Below, piece after piece: positions 35,249 to 43,943 of a DNA stretch of 64,000 nucleotides (position 1 is the first letter of the stretch; the number at the start of each line of letters is the position of its first letter). The stretch spans positions 3,926,001 to 3,990,000 of the forward strand of contig CP051247.1 of NCBI GenBank assembly GCA_017795105.1, read 5' to 3'. Source of the stretch: Planctomycetaceae bacterium (GTDB taxonomy: Bacteria; Planctomycetota; Planctomycetia; Planctomycetales; Planctomycetaceae). A model generated the notes under the pieces. That model saw nothing but the letters and a program-made list of their open reading frames with translations. It searched no databases and was not told where the DNA came from. Made by a program: the position numbers and the translations under genes.

Positions 35249-36481
35249 ATGACAGCCATCAACGAAAACTTTTTGAAACTCAAAGCCGGTTATCTGTTCC
35301 CCGAGATTGGCCGGCGGGTCAATGCATTCGTTGAGGCGAACCCGAAGGCTCAGGTCATCAAGCTCGGCATCGGCGACGTCACCGAGCCACTCCCCGCCGC
35401 TGTCATCGAAGCGATGCACAAGGCTCTGGACGAGATGGCCAGCCGGGAAACTTTCAAAGGCTATGGTCCGGAACAGGGCTACGGATTCCTTCGTGATGCT
35501 ATCGCTCAGCACGACTACGCCGATCGTGGCGTGCAGGTGAGTGCCGACGAGATCTTCATCTCCGATGGCAGCAAGTGCGATACGGGGAACATTCTGGACA
35601 TCCTCGGTAACGACAATGTGATTGCCGTGCTCGATCCGGTCTATCCCGTTTATGTCGATACGAATGTCATGGCGGGGCACACCGGCTCGGCCGACAGCCA
35701 GGGGCGATATCAGGGGCTGGTTTACCTGCCGGTGACGGCTGAGAATGATTTCACGCCGGAGCTTCCCAGCGAGCCGGTCGATGTGATCTATCTCTGCTAC
35801 CCGAACAACCCGACGGGTGTCGTAGCTACGAAAGAGACTCTCAAGAAGTGGGTTGATTACGCGATCGAGAACAAGGCGATCATTCTTTACGATGCCGCTT
35901 ATGAGGCCTTCATCACCGATCCAGGCATTCCGCGTTCGATTTACGAGATCGAAGGGGCCCGGGACGTGGCGATCGAATTCCGCAGTTTCAGCAAGACTGC
36001 CGGCTTCACCGGAACCCGCTGTGCCTTCACCGTGGTGCCGAAGACGCTGACAGTGAAGTCGAGTGCCGGCAACGATGTCTCCCTGCATCAGCTGTGGAAC
36101 CGTCGTCAGTCGACGAAATTCAACGGCGTCTCCTACGTCATTCAGAAGGGGGCGGAAGCCGTTTATTCCGAAGCCGGCCAGAAGCAGGTGAAGGAACTGG
36201 TCGCGTTCTACCTCGAGAACGCCCGGCTGCTTCGCGAAGGGCTGGAGAAGATTGGTATCGAAGTCTACGGCGGCGTCAACGCACCGTATGTCTGGCTGAA
36301 GACGCCGGAAGGTCTGGGCAGTTGGGAGTTCTTCGATGAACTGCTCGAGAAAGCCAATCTCGTCGGAACACCGGGAAGTGGTTTCGGAGCGGCTGGGGAA
36401 GGCTACTTCCGCTTGAGTGCGTTCAACTCCCGTGAGAACGTCGAAGAAGCCGTGAAGCGAATCCAGAAACTGATGGCATAA
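35249..36481 (+). CDS. dapL: LL-diaminopimelate aminotransferase
   Basis: The 410-residue PLP enzyme converts tetrahydrodipicolinate to LL-diaminopimelate in one step, feeding lysine and peptidoglycan. Family-specific features are the start NENFLKLKAGYLFPEIGRRV, LGIGDVTEPLP, KGYGPEQGYGFLRDAI, and the cofactor Lys in FRSFSKTAGFTGTRCAF. Length matches the usual ~410. DapL is the diaminopimelate route typical of Planctomycetes, Chlamydiae and plants. ACGGA lies upstream of the ATG. It has its own terminator and a terminator upstream, so it is monocistronic despite following rpoC. Confidence 0.96.
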   Translation: MTAINENFLKLKAGYLFPEIGRRVNAFVEANPKAQVIKLGIGDVTEPLPAAVIEAMHKALDEMASRETFKGYGPEQGYGFLRDAIAQHDYADRGVQVSADEIFISDGSKCDTGNILDILGNDNVIAVLDPVYPVYVDTNVMAGHTGSADSQGRYQGLVYLPVTAENDFTPELPSEPVDVIYLCYPNNPTGVVATKETLKKWVDYAIENKAIILYDAAYEAFITDPGIPRSIYEIEGARDVAIEFRSFSKTAGFTGTRCAFTVVPKTLTVKSSAGNDVSLHQLWNRRQSTKFNGVSYVIQKGAEAVYSEAGQKQVKELVAFYLENARLLREGLEKIGIEVYGGVNAPYVWLKTPEGLGSWEFFDELLEKANLVGTPGSGFGAAGEGYFRLSAFNSRENVEEAVKRIQKLMA

Positions 36482-36513
36482 TCCCGCCGTCCGGAGAACA
36501 CAGAATCCATCGA

Positions 36514-36543
36514 GAAGGCCGGTCTTTTGACCGGCCTTCTTCG
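36514..36543 (+). terminator. intrinsic terminator after dapL
   Basis: An 11-bp stem GAAGGCCGGTC/GACCGGCCTTC with a TTTT loop is followed by TTCG. It lies 32 bases after the dapL stop. Confidence 0.8.
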
Positions 36544-36563
36544 TGCGCGATCGTGCATTAATT

Positions 36564-36909
<346 letters not shown>

Positions 36910-36942
36910 GCGCCTGAGGTGACGCAGACCAGAAATGGACGG

Positions 36943-37938
36943 TCAGCTGTCTTTCGTCCGCAGATTCTTACTCGTGCGGTCGAGGAACTTGCGTTCGTGC
37001 GGAGTCAGGGCGGCGATGCCGTGGTTATGCACCTTGGCGAGCAGGGCGTCGAGTTGTTCGGCTTCGCGCTGACGCTGCTCGGCGAGCTGTCGGGCTTTCT
37101 TCGCCTCACGGGCTTCGCGGCGGCGGGCCCAGAAGCTCTTGCGAGTCACATTCACCTGGCTGGAGCTGCGTTCCAGTGATGTGTATCCCTGCGAGAAATC
37201 GTAGCCCATGAAGGAATCGTCAAACGATTCACCAAACTGCACGTTCACGCTCTCCAGCACGTTCAGCACGAGCAGGAGCGACGCGAGAAACACGGCCCAG
37301 ACGTTGTCGAACATCAGGCCGATGGCCGAGAGAATGATCGCGGCGATCGTGCCGATATTCAGGCAAAGCCGCTTTCGCTCCGACGTCGTTCCCTGTCCGA
37401 TCAGACAGGCTTCGAGCATCCGTCCTCCGTCGAGGGGATAGATCGGCAGCAGATTCACAAGGACCGAGAGCCAGTTGATGAAGAAGACCAGAATCAGGAA
37501 TTCTTCAAACCAGGCAGCCGAGAACTCCGCGATCGGAATCACGAAGGGATTGAAGGCGCGGGTGCCTCCATCGACCCAGAGAATGGTCGGCAGGAACGCT
37601 AAGCAGATCACGAAGTTGACCAGCGGACCGCCGGCGGCGGTGAAGAACTGCGACGTAAAAGTATTAGCAGGTTGCACATACGCCAACCCGCCGACAGGCC
37701 ACAGCAGAACTTCGTTCCCCGATCCTCCGGTGTATCGCGCAATGAGAACGTGTCCGAGCAGTTCGTGGAGCAGCGTACTGACCAGCAGAATGCCCGCGAC
37801 GGCGAGGGCGACCTGAGCATCGAGTCGGAACAGCAGTACCAGAAACAGCAGCGGGAAGAAGACGCTGATCCGAATCCGCGTGGCCAGAAGCGACCCGGCG
37901 GGAAAGGACCAGAACATGGGGCTTTGTGAGGACTGCAT
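36943..37938 (-). CDS. M50 (site-2 protease-like) membrane metallopeptidase
   Basis: The 331-residue protein has HELLGH at 58-63 (zinc ligands and catalytic Glu) and the third ligand in NLLPIYPLDGGRM (D170), inside a bundle of about six membrane helices. Such enzymes cut membrane-embedded substrates, often to release regulators. The C-terminal tail of about 75 residues is cytoplasmic: a charged coiled-coil (RREAREAKKARQLAEQRQRE), then LDALLAKVHNHGIAALTPHE, a motif I know from the tails of other planctomycete intramembrane proteases. No obvious substrate gene is adjacent. Confidence 0.9.
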   Translation of the reverse strand: MQSSQSPMFWSFPAGSLLATRIRISVFFPLLFLVLLFRLDAQVALAVAGILLVSTLLHELLGHVLIARYTGGSGNEVLLWPVGGLAYVQPANTFTSQFFTAAGGPLVNFVICLAFLPTILWVDGGTRAFNPFVIPIAEFSAAWFEEFLILVFFINWLSVLVNLLPIYPLDGGRMLEACLIGQGTTSERKRLCLNIGTIAAIILSAIGLMFDNVWAVFLASLLLVLNVLESVNVQFGESFDDSFMGYDFSQGYTSLERSSSQVNVTRKSFWARRREAREAKKARQLAEQRQREAEQLDALLAKVHNHGIAALTPHERKFLDRTSKNLRTKDS

Positions 37939-38001
37939 GGGACCGCCCGAGGCGAGATTGATATCAGACTTTATCGATTCTAGAGGCAGGAGAATTGGTA
38001 T

Positions 38002-38940
38002 TCAATTACCAATCTGGAGCCGGGTGTCGTTTTTCGGCAGCACGAGGATCTGCCGGGACTCAACTTCGCTGTTGCCTGAAGTCTCCTCGCCGTTTTTCGA
38101 CAGGCCCAGGTAGATCGAAAGTCCAACAGCCGTCAGCAGCAGCAGCCAGGCGAAGTGCTCGCGAAGTTTTCCGCCCGACATCCGCTGGCTCAGCCGAACC
38201 CCCACTTTGGCTCCCAGCGTTCCACCCAGCAGCAGCAAAGTCACCATCAGCAGATCGACTCTCTCATACCAGGCGTGAATCACCGTGGCCTGGAACGCGA
38301 TCAGCCAGACGAGAATCATCGACATCACCGCGGCCCGCTTGGTCGCGATGCCATAAGCATAATGCAGGCCGGGGAGCAGGACGACGCCTCCACTCAAGCC
38401 GAGAAAGCCGGAGAGGAATCCGACAAAAAGCCCGAAACCGCTCAGGGAAACGATGGAGATTTCATGCCGACGGTTCCGCCCGAAGACTTCGCACGTGGGC
38501 CGGAGCCATTTCCAGCGGGCCCAGCCGATCGCAATCCCTTTTCCGCGACGATGCCGCCGCGATTCCCACCAGCTGAACAGGCCCAGCGACCAGAGCAGCA
38601 CGAGATAGCTCCACTGGACCGTTCGCGACAGCGTTTCCGACGAGACCGTCGCAGATCGCTGCAGGCCATCGAGCACATCGGCTCCCACGACAGTGCCGAC
38701 AACGATCCCTCCCAGGAGAATCAGCGGAATGCGGAACTCGCGACGACGCGGCCGGTGGGAAAGCGAAGCCGCGGTAGCCGGACCGAGAACCTGGCAGGCG
38801 CAGCTGCCGACGATCAGCTCCATGGGATAGCCGGTCGTCATGCTGAGCAGAGGCACGAGCAGGAAACTGCCGCCGACTCCGAACAGGCCTGCGACGATCC
38901 CTGTTCCCGCTCCCGAGATCAGAACAATGAACGATTCCAT
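38002..38940 (-). CDS. TauE/SafE family sulfite/sulfonate exporter-like permease
   Basis: The 312-residue membrane protein starts with GAGTGIVAGLFGVGGSFLLV, the first family repeat. The second repeat is GFLSGFLGLSGGVVLLPGLH. About eight membrane helices are visible, and both Gly-rich repeat motifs are intact. The family exports sulfite, sulfonates or related anions; substrate not defined here. A hydrophilic loop of about 60 residues between the halves (SRRHRRGKGIAIGWARWK) is longer than usual. It is the next gene upstream of the M50 gene on the same strand, 63 bases away. Confidence 0.88.
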   Translation of the reverse strand: MESFIVLISGAGTGIVAGLFGVGGSFLLVPLLSMTTGYPMELIVGSCACQVLGPATAASLSHRPRRREFRIPLILLGGIVVGTVVGADVLDGLQRSATVSSETLSRTVQWSYLVLLWSLGLFSWWESRRHRRGKGIAIGWARWKWLRPTCEVFGRNRRHEISIVSLSGFGLFVGFLSGFLGLSGGVVLLPGLHYAYGIATKRAAVMSMILVWLIAFQATVIHAWYERVDLLMVTLLLLGGTLGAKVGVRLSQRMSGGKLREHFAWLLLLTAVGLSIYLGLSKNGEETSGNSEVESRQILVLPKNDTRLQIGN

Positions 38941-39131
38941 GAGCGTTGAGCGGGCCGCTTTCCGGTGGACCCGAACCTGAGTGAGCGCTCAGGTTCGGGA
39001 GGTTCTGTCAGCCGGGGAGATCCTGACCGTTAGGCCATTCTACTTAATTGTGCGCCGTTCGGTCCGCATATGGAGCCGTACTTCAGAACGAAAATTCGCC
39101 CCTATGCGGACCCACGAAAGAGCGCTTCGCG

Positions 39132-40151
39132 CTAGAATCCGCGAGCATCGACAATGTCGTCCATCGTTCGCAGGTCGTAGCCGATCCCAGCGTAATCGAG
39201 CAGGCGACAGAGTGCTCGCACGGCGACGCCCATTCCGTCCGGTCCGCTAAAGCCGCCGAACTGTCCGCCGCCTTTCAGGTGCGGTTCGAGTTCGAGGAAG
39301 AAGCCGGGGGCACCGAGCTTGGTCATCTTCTTTGTCAGCTTCGGCAGGTGTTTGGCCAGATCGCGGAAAATGGCTTCGTGGCCCGAGTCACCGATGTCGG
39401 CCGGGACGAAGTTCTTGAGACGGTCTTCATCGACAACGCCGGTCCAGACCAGCGAGGGATCAATCCGGTAATCCTTCACGTGAATCCAGCCGGTGTCCTT
39501 ACGCATTGCTTCGTATTCGTTGAAGCATTCGACCGGCGTCATGTTCTGTGTCGACAGATTGCCGCCGTCGAAAATACAGACCATATTTGGATGCTTCACC
39601 TTCTTGGCCAGGGCAGCGAGCATGCGGCCGTTCTGACCGATGAGATTGGCTTCGACCTCGAGGCCATAGACGATGCCTTCGCTGGCACAGGCTTCAACGA
39701 TCGGTCCGAGCCGGTCAGCGGCCTGATTGATGTAGTCTTCCGGAGCTTCTCCCTGCGGATGGTAGAAGGAGAAACCACGAATCAGCTTCGCGCCCAGGGC
39801 CTTGGCGGCGTTGATCGTATTCTGAACTTCGCCTTTCAGGTACTTCTGCGGGTCGACGTATTTGTTGTGCGAGCCATCTTCCTGGTCGAGCAGCTTCACC
39901 TTGCCGAGACGGGCACCGATGCTCGTGACCGACATACCGTAGTCGTCCTGCACCTTCTTCATCTGCTTCCACTCTTTGGCGGAGAGATCAACAACGTGCT
40001 TCACTTCACCGGTGCCGGCGACATCGACGAACCGCGGGCTGTAGTATTTCAGTCCGAGGCTGGAGAGAACAGCCAGCTGTTCGATGATGGTCTTGGTATT
40101 GGCAGCTTCATCGCCAAAGGCGCTGATCAGAACTTTGGGGCGATCTGTCAT
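39132..40151 (-). CDS. sugar phosphate isomerase/epimerase-like TIM-barrel protein
   Basis: The 339-residue protein has the xylose-isomerase-like TIM barrel of the AP-endonuclease 2 superfamily. Strand-end acidic residues expected for metal binding are seen in YGLEVEANLIGQNG, MVCIFDGGNLS and WIHVKDYRID. There is no signal peptide, so it acts in the cytoplasm. The exact substrate is unknown; many planctomycete paralogues exist. It starts at ATG 40151 with a weak upstream AGAAGTGG. Confidence 0.85.
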   Translation of the reverse strand: MTDRPKVLISAFGDEAANTKTIIEQLAVLSSLGLKYYSPRFVDVAGTGEVKHVVDLSAKEWKQMKKVQDDYGMSVTSIGARLGKVKLLDQEDGSHNKYVDPQKYLKGEVQNTINAAKALGAKLIRGFSFYHPQGEAPEDYINQAADRLGPIVEACASEGIVYGLEVEANLIGQNGRMLAALAKKVKHPNMVCIFDGGNLSTQNMTPVECFNEYEAMRKDTGWIHVKDYRIDPSLVWTGVVDEDRLKNFVPADIGDSGHEAIFRDLAKHLPKLTKKMTKLGAPGFFLELEPHLKGGGQFGGFSGPDGMGVAVRALCRLLDYAGIGYDLRTMDDIVDARGF

Positions 40152-40627
40152 GTTGCATCCACTTCTAAAGGGGCGGTCCCGACCCGTGTTGTCTGGAGAG
40201 CCAAGCGCGAGTTCCGGGATACGAGGCGGCCGGAAGCCTCAGTATCGGAGACGGTGGTCGCACGATGTGCAACCGGGACTTCCATTGCTCAATGACGGCG
40301 GAAGTCGACTCGGCGTGATGGTAGCCGGTCCGCCCGGGATTGAAAACCGAGGGGATTCCGCGAGACACGTCACATTTTGGGACTGTCGGCAGATCGGTAA
40401 TAAGGATCGAGCCCTGAAGGGATGGCCCAGACGTGTACCTCTGGGTGACAAAGTCACAGGAAGCAGCTGTCCATCGCTTTATCAACACTGGCGAAGATGT
40501 TGTTGCAAGTCTGGCGTATCAGCCGGAGGACGTTGGTCAGCGACCTCTTGTGGCTGGGGATGCGGGGGCGATCAACTGGCGATGCTCCATACAGATGAGA
40601 ATCAACGGCCCGTGAAACCTGTCACCC

Positions 40628-40677
40628 GCATTTCCCCCTCACCCTAGCCCTCTCCCCCATGGGGGGCGAGGGAACTT
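40628..40677. repeat. interspersed palindromic repeat
   Basis: The stretch CCCCCTCACCCTAGCCCTCT, then CCCCCATGGGGGGCGAGGG, is a partial palindrome. This CCCTCACCCTAGCCCTCTCCC type of intergenic repeat is widespread across unrelated bacteria. Only one copy is in the window. Confidence 0.5.
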
Positions 40678-40800
40678 AACTTACCGGTGTTCTTCCCTCA
40701 AGGTTGTCCATTGAAAACCCTCTGACCAATAGATCCCGCGTTCCGCGCCACTCAGACACACGCGTTTGAGTCATCCGTTGGGGCTTCAGACGAGACAAAC

Positions 40801-40833
40801 AAAAAACCGGAAGCAGTGTTGCTCTGCTTCCGG
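40801..40833 (-). terminator. intrinsic terminator for the Pro-rich protein gene
   Basis: On the minus strand a 10-bp stem CCGGAAGCAG/CTGCTTCCGG with a seven-base loop is followed by TTTTTT. It lies 23 bases beyond the stop at 40857. Confidence 0.88.
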
Positions 40834-40856
40834 TCTGGGTTGTTCTTGGGGCGCGA

Positions 40857-42023
40857 TTAATAACCGAGCGGACGGTAGTAGCGATTGAACAGGGGACCGT
40901 ACTGCGTGGTGTATCGGCGGTAGGTTGAGTTCGGCGTCCAGTAGGGATACCGCCAGCCGAAGTACGAAGCCGGGCCGTAGCCGTAGGCTGGGGAGTACCA
41001 GTTGAACGGAATCGGATGCGGGACGGGGGGCTCGGTGAGCTGCGGCTGGTTGTAAACCCGCTGTGGTTTGTCCTGCTTGTGGATCACGGTCGGACGCAGC
41101 TCGCCGAACAGCATTTCCATCGTTGCTTCATGACGATACGACGGGTTGGCCAGGTACTCGGCTCGGCTGAACGGAATCGAGTTGTAGACGGCCTGATACT
41201 GAGCGGGCGAAATCGAACGCTTCGATTCTCCAGGACTTTTCTGGCTGTGCTCAGCGGCGGCCATGGCTTCGTCATGCCCGAGGGGCTGAACGTCCGGACC
41301 TCCGACCATTCGTTTCGTTTCCTTGTCGAGGTCGAAGGTCACAAGTTCGTTTTGAGGACGCGTTCCGGCGACATGGCTTGGTCCTGAGGTGATCAGCATC
41401 GTCCACTGCTCGACGTTCTCATTCTCGGCCGACTGTTCGGCTGCTTTCTGATCCTCGGTCGGTTCCAGGGCAGGTTCTTCTTTGACGGGATCCGTTTTCT
41501 CGAGGGGCTCCATTTTCTCGGGGGCAGCATCGGCTCCCGGGTCGACAGACTTGAGCGGATCGGGGGTGGGCATCGGTGGAGGCGCCACTTCCGGTGTGTC
41601 TTCCGCCTTGTTCATTTCCGTCGGTTTTGGAACGACAGGCTCGGTCTTTTGGGGCGGAGCCGGCTCTTCCGCTGGTTTTGCGGGCTTGGTTGGCTTGGTA
41701 GCCTTGGGAGCGTCTTCGGAAATTGCCTTCTTCCGATCAGCTTCGGTCGCCTCTTCCGCATCCTGCATCGTGGCATCTTCTTTCGGCTTTGGCACAGCCG
41801 GCTGCGACTTTGTTTCGGGCTTCGGCTTTCGCTTTGGCTCGGACTGCGTTTCGTCCGGGGCGATCAGAATTGGCAGACCTTCTTCGTCGGGCGGATCGAC
41901 GGGCTTCAGTTCCTGGCTCTTGCCCATTACCGACCAGCAGAGCAGAAACCCGATGAGGCCGAGCCGAAATCCGGCCGTGAGTCCCCACGATTGAGTTGAG
42001 AGCCTGAGTGCTTTGCGAATCAT
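40857..42023 (-). CDS. exported Pro/Glu/Lys-rich protein with Tyr-rich C-terminus
   Basis: The 388-residue protein has an N-terminal signal/anchor (about residues 14-33). A ~170-residue disordered region rich in Pro, Lys, Glu and Ala (for example KRKPKPETKSQPAVPKPKED) follows, resembling a wall-spanning linker. The C-terminal 50 residues are aromatic (YSPAYGYGPASYFGWRYPYW). AGGAAACAGGA precedes the ATG. The family is unknown. By composition it may span the periplasm with an exposed sticky end; that is inference. It has its own terminator. Confidence 0.75.
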   Translation of the reverse strand: MIRKALRLSTQSWGLTAGFRLGLIGFLLCWSVMGKSQELKPVDPPDEEGLPILIAPDETQSEPKRKPKPETKSQPAVPKPKEDATMQDAEEATEADRKKAISEDAPKATKPTKPAKPAEEPAPPQKTEPVVPKPTEMNKAEDTPEVAPPPMPTPDPLKSVDPGADAAPEKMEPLEKTDPVKEEPALEPTEDQKAAEQSAENENVEQWTMLITSGPSHVAGTRPQNELVTFDLDKETKRMVGGPDVQPLGHDEAMAAAEHSQKSPGESKRSISPAQYQAVYNSIPFSRAEYLANPSYRHEATMEMLFGELRPTVIHKQDKPQRVYNQPQLTEPPVPHPIPFNWYSPAYGYGPASYFGWRYPYWTPNSTYRRYTTQYGPLFNRYYRPLGY

Positions 42024-42664
42024 AGTCCTGTTTCCTGTGTGGCCCGCGGCGAAACTGCATCTCGCGCGCTGCCAAAAATCCTGCCGAACCGTTGATTCTT
42101 TTGAACTTAGAAGCCCGGTACACCCAAAGACAAGAAGTCAAATTGCAGAGGCAGGAGTTTGTCTTTCCAAAGGTTCCCCGCCTGTTCTGATTGATACAAC
42201 CGTTACAACGCGTACCTGGCCTGTCTTCTCGACGCGAGGCACGTCCCATGAGGACGGTCTCAGAAATCGTGCTGGCGCGATTATGCGCGGCAGCGCGACC
42301 GCAGCGATCGTTCTCAAAGTATTCGGGCTGTCGATCGCACCCAATTTCGGGTGTCCGGATAGTCACGTGAGTCCTGTTATTCGGGGGGCCGCCCGCGATC
42401 CAATCGAGCCGGGAAGAGTTGGGCCGGAATGATTATTTTCCGAAATTCCATTTGACCGATTTGACATTCACGAGATCATAGTTTCGTGCTGACGCGAACC
42501 GCAGCACGACCCACAGGGATGATTCACCTCCAGGGACGAACTGGGTGAACGGAGCCGGAGGAAGCGGCTGGGACTTCGAAACGAATGACGTGTTTCAAGT
42601 ATCTCGTACCACTTCGGTAAACCAACGCACTTTCTGACAGCTGCGAATTCCCTGCGAGGCGACC
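42024..42664. other. intergenic region between divergent genes
   Basis: About 640 bases hold no supported gene. Open frames on both strands are Arg-rich and lack ribosome binding sites. Both divergent promoters must lie here. Confidence 0.4.
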
Positions 42665-43840
42665 ATGCTTAGACACACGACCCTCTTTTTCTCGAGCCTG
42701 TTTTTCCTGCTCGGTGTAATCCTGGGGCTGACCGGCCGGGAATCGCTGACGCAGAGTACCGTTCACGCCGAGCATATGACCGCCTCGGCTGTCGATCAGG
42801 TTTACCGCCAACTGGCGGTGGCTCAATCGCCGCTTGGCGATGGCAGCACGCTTCTTTCGCAGATCGCCTCGGTGACGACCCCGAGTGTCGTGCACATTCA
42901 GAGCGAACGGCAGTCGAAGTCGGGTGGCCTGGTCGAAGAAACTGGCTCCGGGGTCATCATGACCAGCTCGCAGGCCCGGACGCCCTTCGTGGTCACCAAC
43001 CGTCACGTGATTGCGGACGCTGAGGTGTATGACATTCGCATTCAGCTGCACGATGGTCGCACGATTCATCCAACCGAAGTTCGGGCTGACGAAAAGTCCG
43101 ATGTCGCCGTGATGATGATCGACGAACCCAACATCCAGCCGGCTCGCTGGGGCGATAGCGATACGGTCAACATTGGCCACATGGTGCTTGCTCAGGGAAG
43201 CCCGTTTGGTCTGAGCCAGTCAGTGACGTTCGGAATCATCTCCGCCAAGGGCCGCCGTTCGCTGCGGCTGGGCGAATCGAGCGATGTGATCAATCAGGAC
43301 TTCCTGCAGACCGACGCCGCCATCAACCCGGGCAACAGTGGGGGACCGCTGATCGATCTGTCCGGACGCGTGATCGGCATCAACACCGCCATCGCCTCCA
43401 ACAGTGGCGGCAACGAAGGGATCGGCTTCAGCATCCCCAGCAATCTCGTGCGATACGTCACCGAGCAGCTGATCAGCAATGGGAAAGTCCGCCGGGCCTA
43501 TCTGGGCGTGAAGCTCGACCCGGACTTCGATCTGGAAACGGCTCAGAAGCTCGGCCTGGATCGAGTTCGCGGTGCCCGCGTGGTCGATGTCTACAAGAAC
43601 ACCCCGGCGTCTCGTTCCGGACTTAATATCGACGATGTGATCCTCTACTTCGGAGGAGTTGAAGTCCTCGACGAGAATCACCTGATCAACCTCGTCAGCC
43701 TGACGTCGGTCCAGACGAGCGTGCAGACGATCATTCTCCGCAAAGGCAAGCGGCAGACGATCCCGGTTGTCCTCGGCGATCGCGACGATCTCGAACAACG
43801 CAGCGAAGCACCCAAGCTGAACGACTGGCGCAGCCGCTAG
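42665..43840 (+). CDS. HtrA/DegP-type serine protease with PDZ domain
   Basis: The 391-residue protein has an uncleaved or cleavable N-terminal hydrophobic segment (about 7-24). The trypsin-like domain has catalytic H114 (TNRHVIAD), D146 (DEKSDVAV) and S225 (NPGNSGGP). One PDZ domain follows (about 275-370; GARVVDVYKNTPASRSGLNI). One PDZ domain and a membrane segment match DegS-like or single-PDZ HtrA proteins. It would act in the periplasm on misfolded or signalling proteins. The linker EGIGFSIPSNLVRYV is standard. A terminator follows 31 bases after the stop. Confidence 0.94.
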   Translation: MLRHTTLFFSSLFFLLGVILGLTGRESLTQSTVHAEHMTASAVDQVYRQLAVAQSPLGDGSTLLSQIASVTTPSVVHIQSERQSKSGGLVEETGSGVIMTSSQARTPFVVTNRHVIADAEVYDIRIQLHDGRTIHPTEVRADEKSDVAVMMIDEPNIQPARWGDSDTVNIGHMVLAQGSPFGLSQSVTFGIISAKGRRSLRLGESSDVINQDFLQTDAAINPGNSGGPLIDLSGRVIGINTAIASNSGGNEGIGFSIPSNLVRYVTEQLISNGKVRRAYLGVKLDPDFDLETAQKLGLDRVRGARVVDVYKNTPASRSGLNIDDVILYFGGVEVLDENHLINLVSLTSVQTSVQTIILRKGKRQTIPVVLGDRDDLEQRSEAPKLNDWRSR

Positions 43841-43871
43841 GCCGGAACTCACCATGACTTTTTGACTGCCG

Positions 43872-43907
43872 AAAAGACACGCCTCTCCCCACGGGCGTGT
43901 CTTTTTT
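43872..43907. terminator. bidirectional terminator between HtrA and GntP genes
   Basis: The stem AGACACGCC/GGCGTGTCT has A-rich sequence on its left and TTTTTT on its right. It can end transcription from both convergent genes (stops at 43840 and 43944). Confidence 0.85.
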
Positions 43908-43943
43908 ATTGGCGGACCAATGCCGTCTCAGACCAGTCCTTCA

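Larger units (their letters stand above)
40152..40856. other. intergenic region with a common palindromic repeat and a terminator
   Basis: About 700 bases hold no convincing gene; all frames are short and arginine-rich. It includes the repeat at 40628-40677 and the terminator at 40801-40833, both listed separately. Confidence 0.5.

Noticed and set aside
39048..40295. 415-residue open frame opposite the isomerase gene
   Set aside because: The minus-strand protein has clear TIM-barrel motifs; this frame has none.
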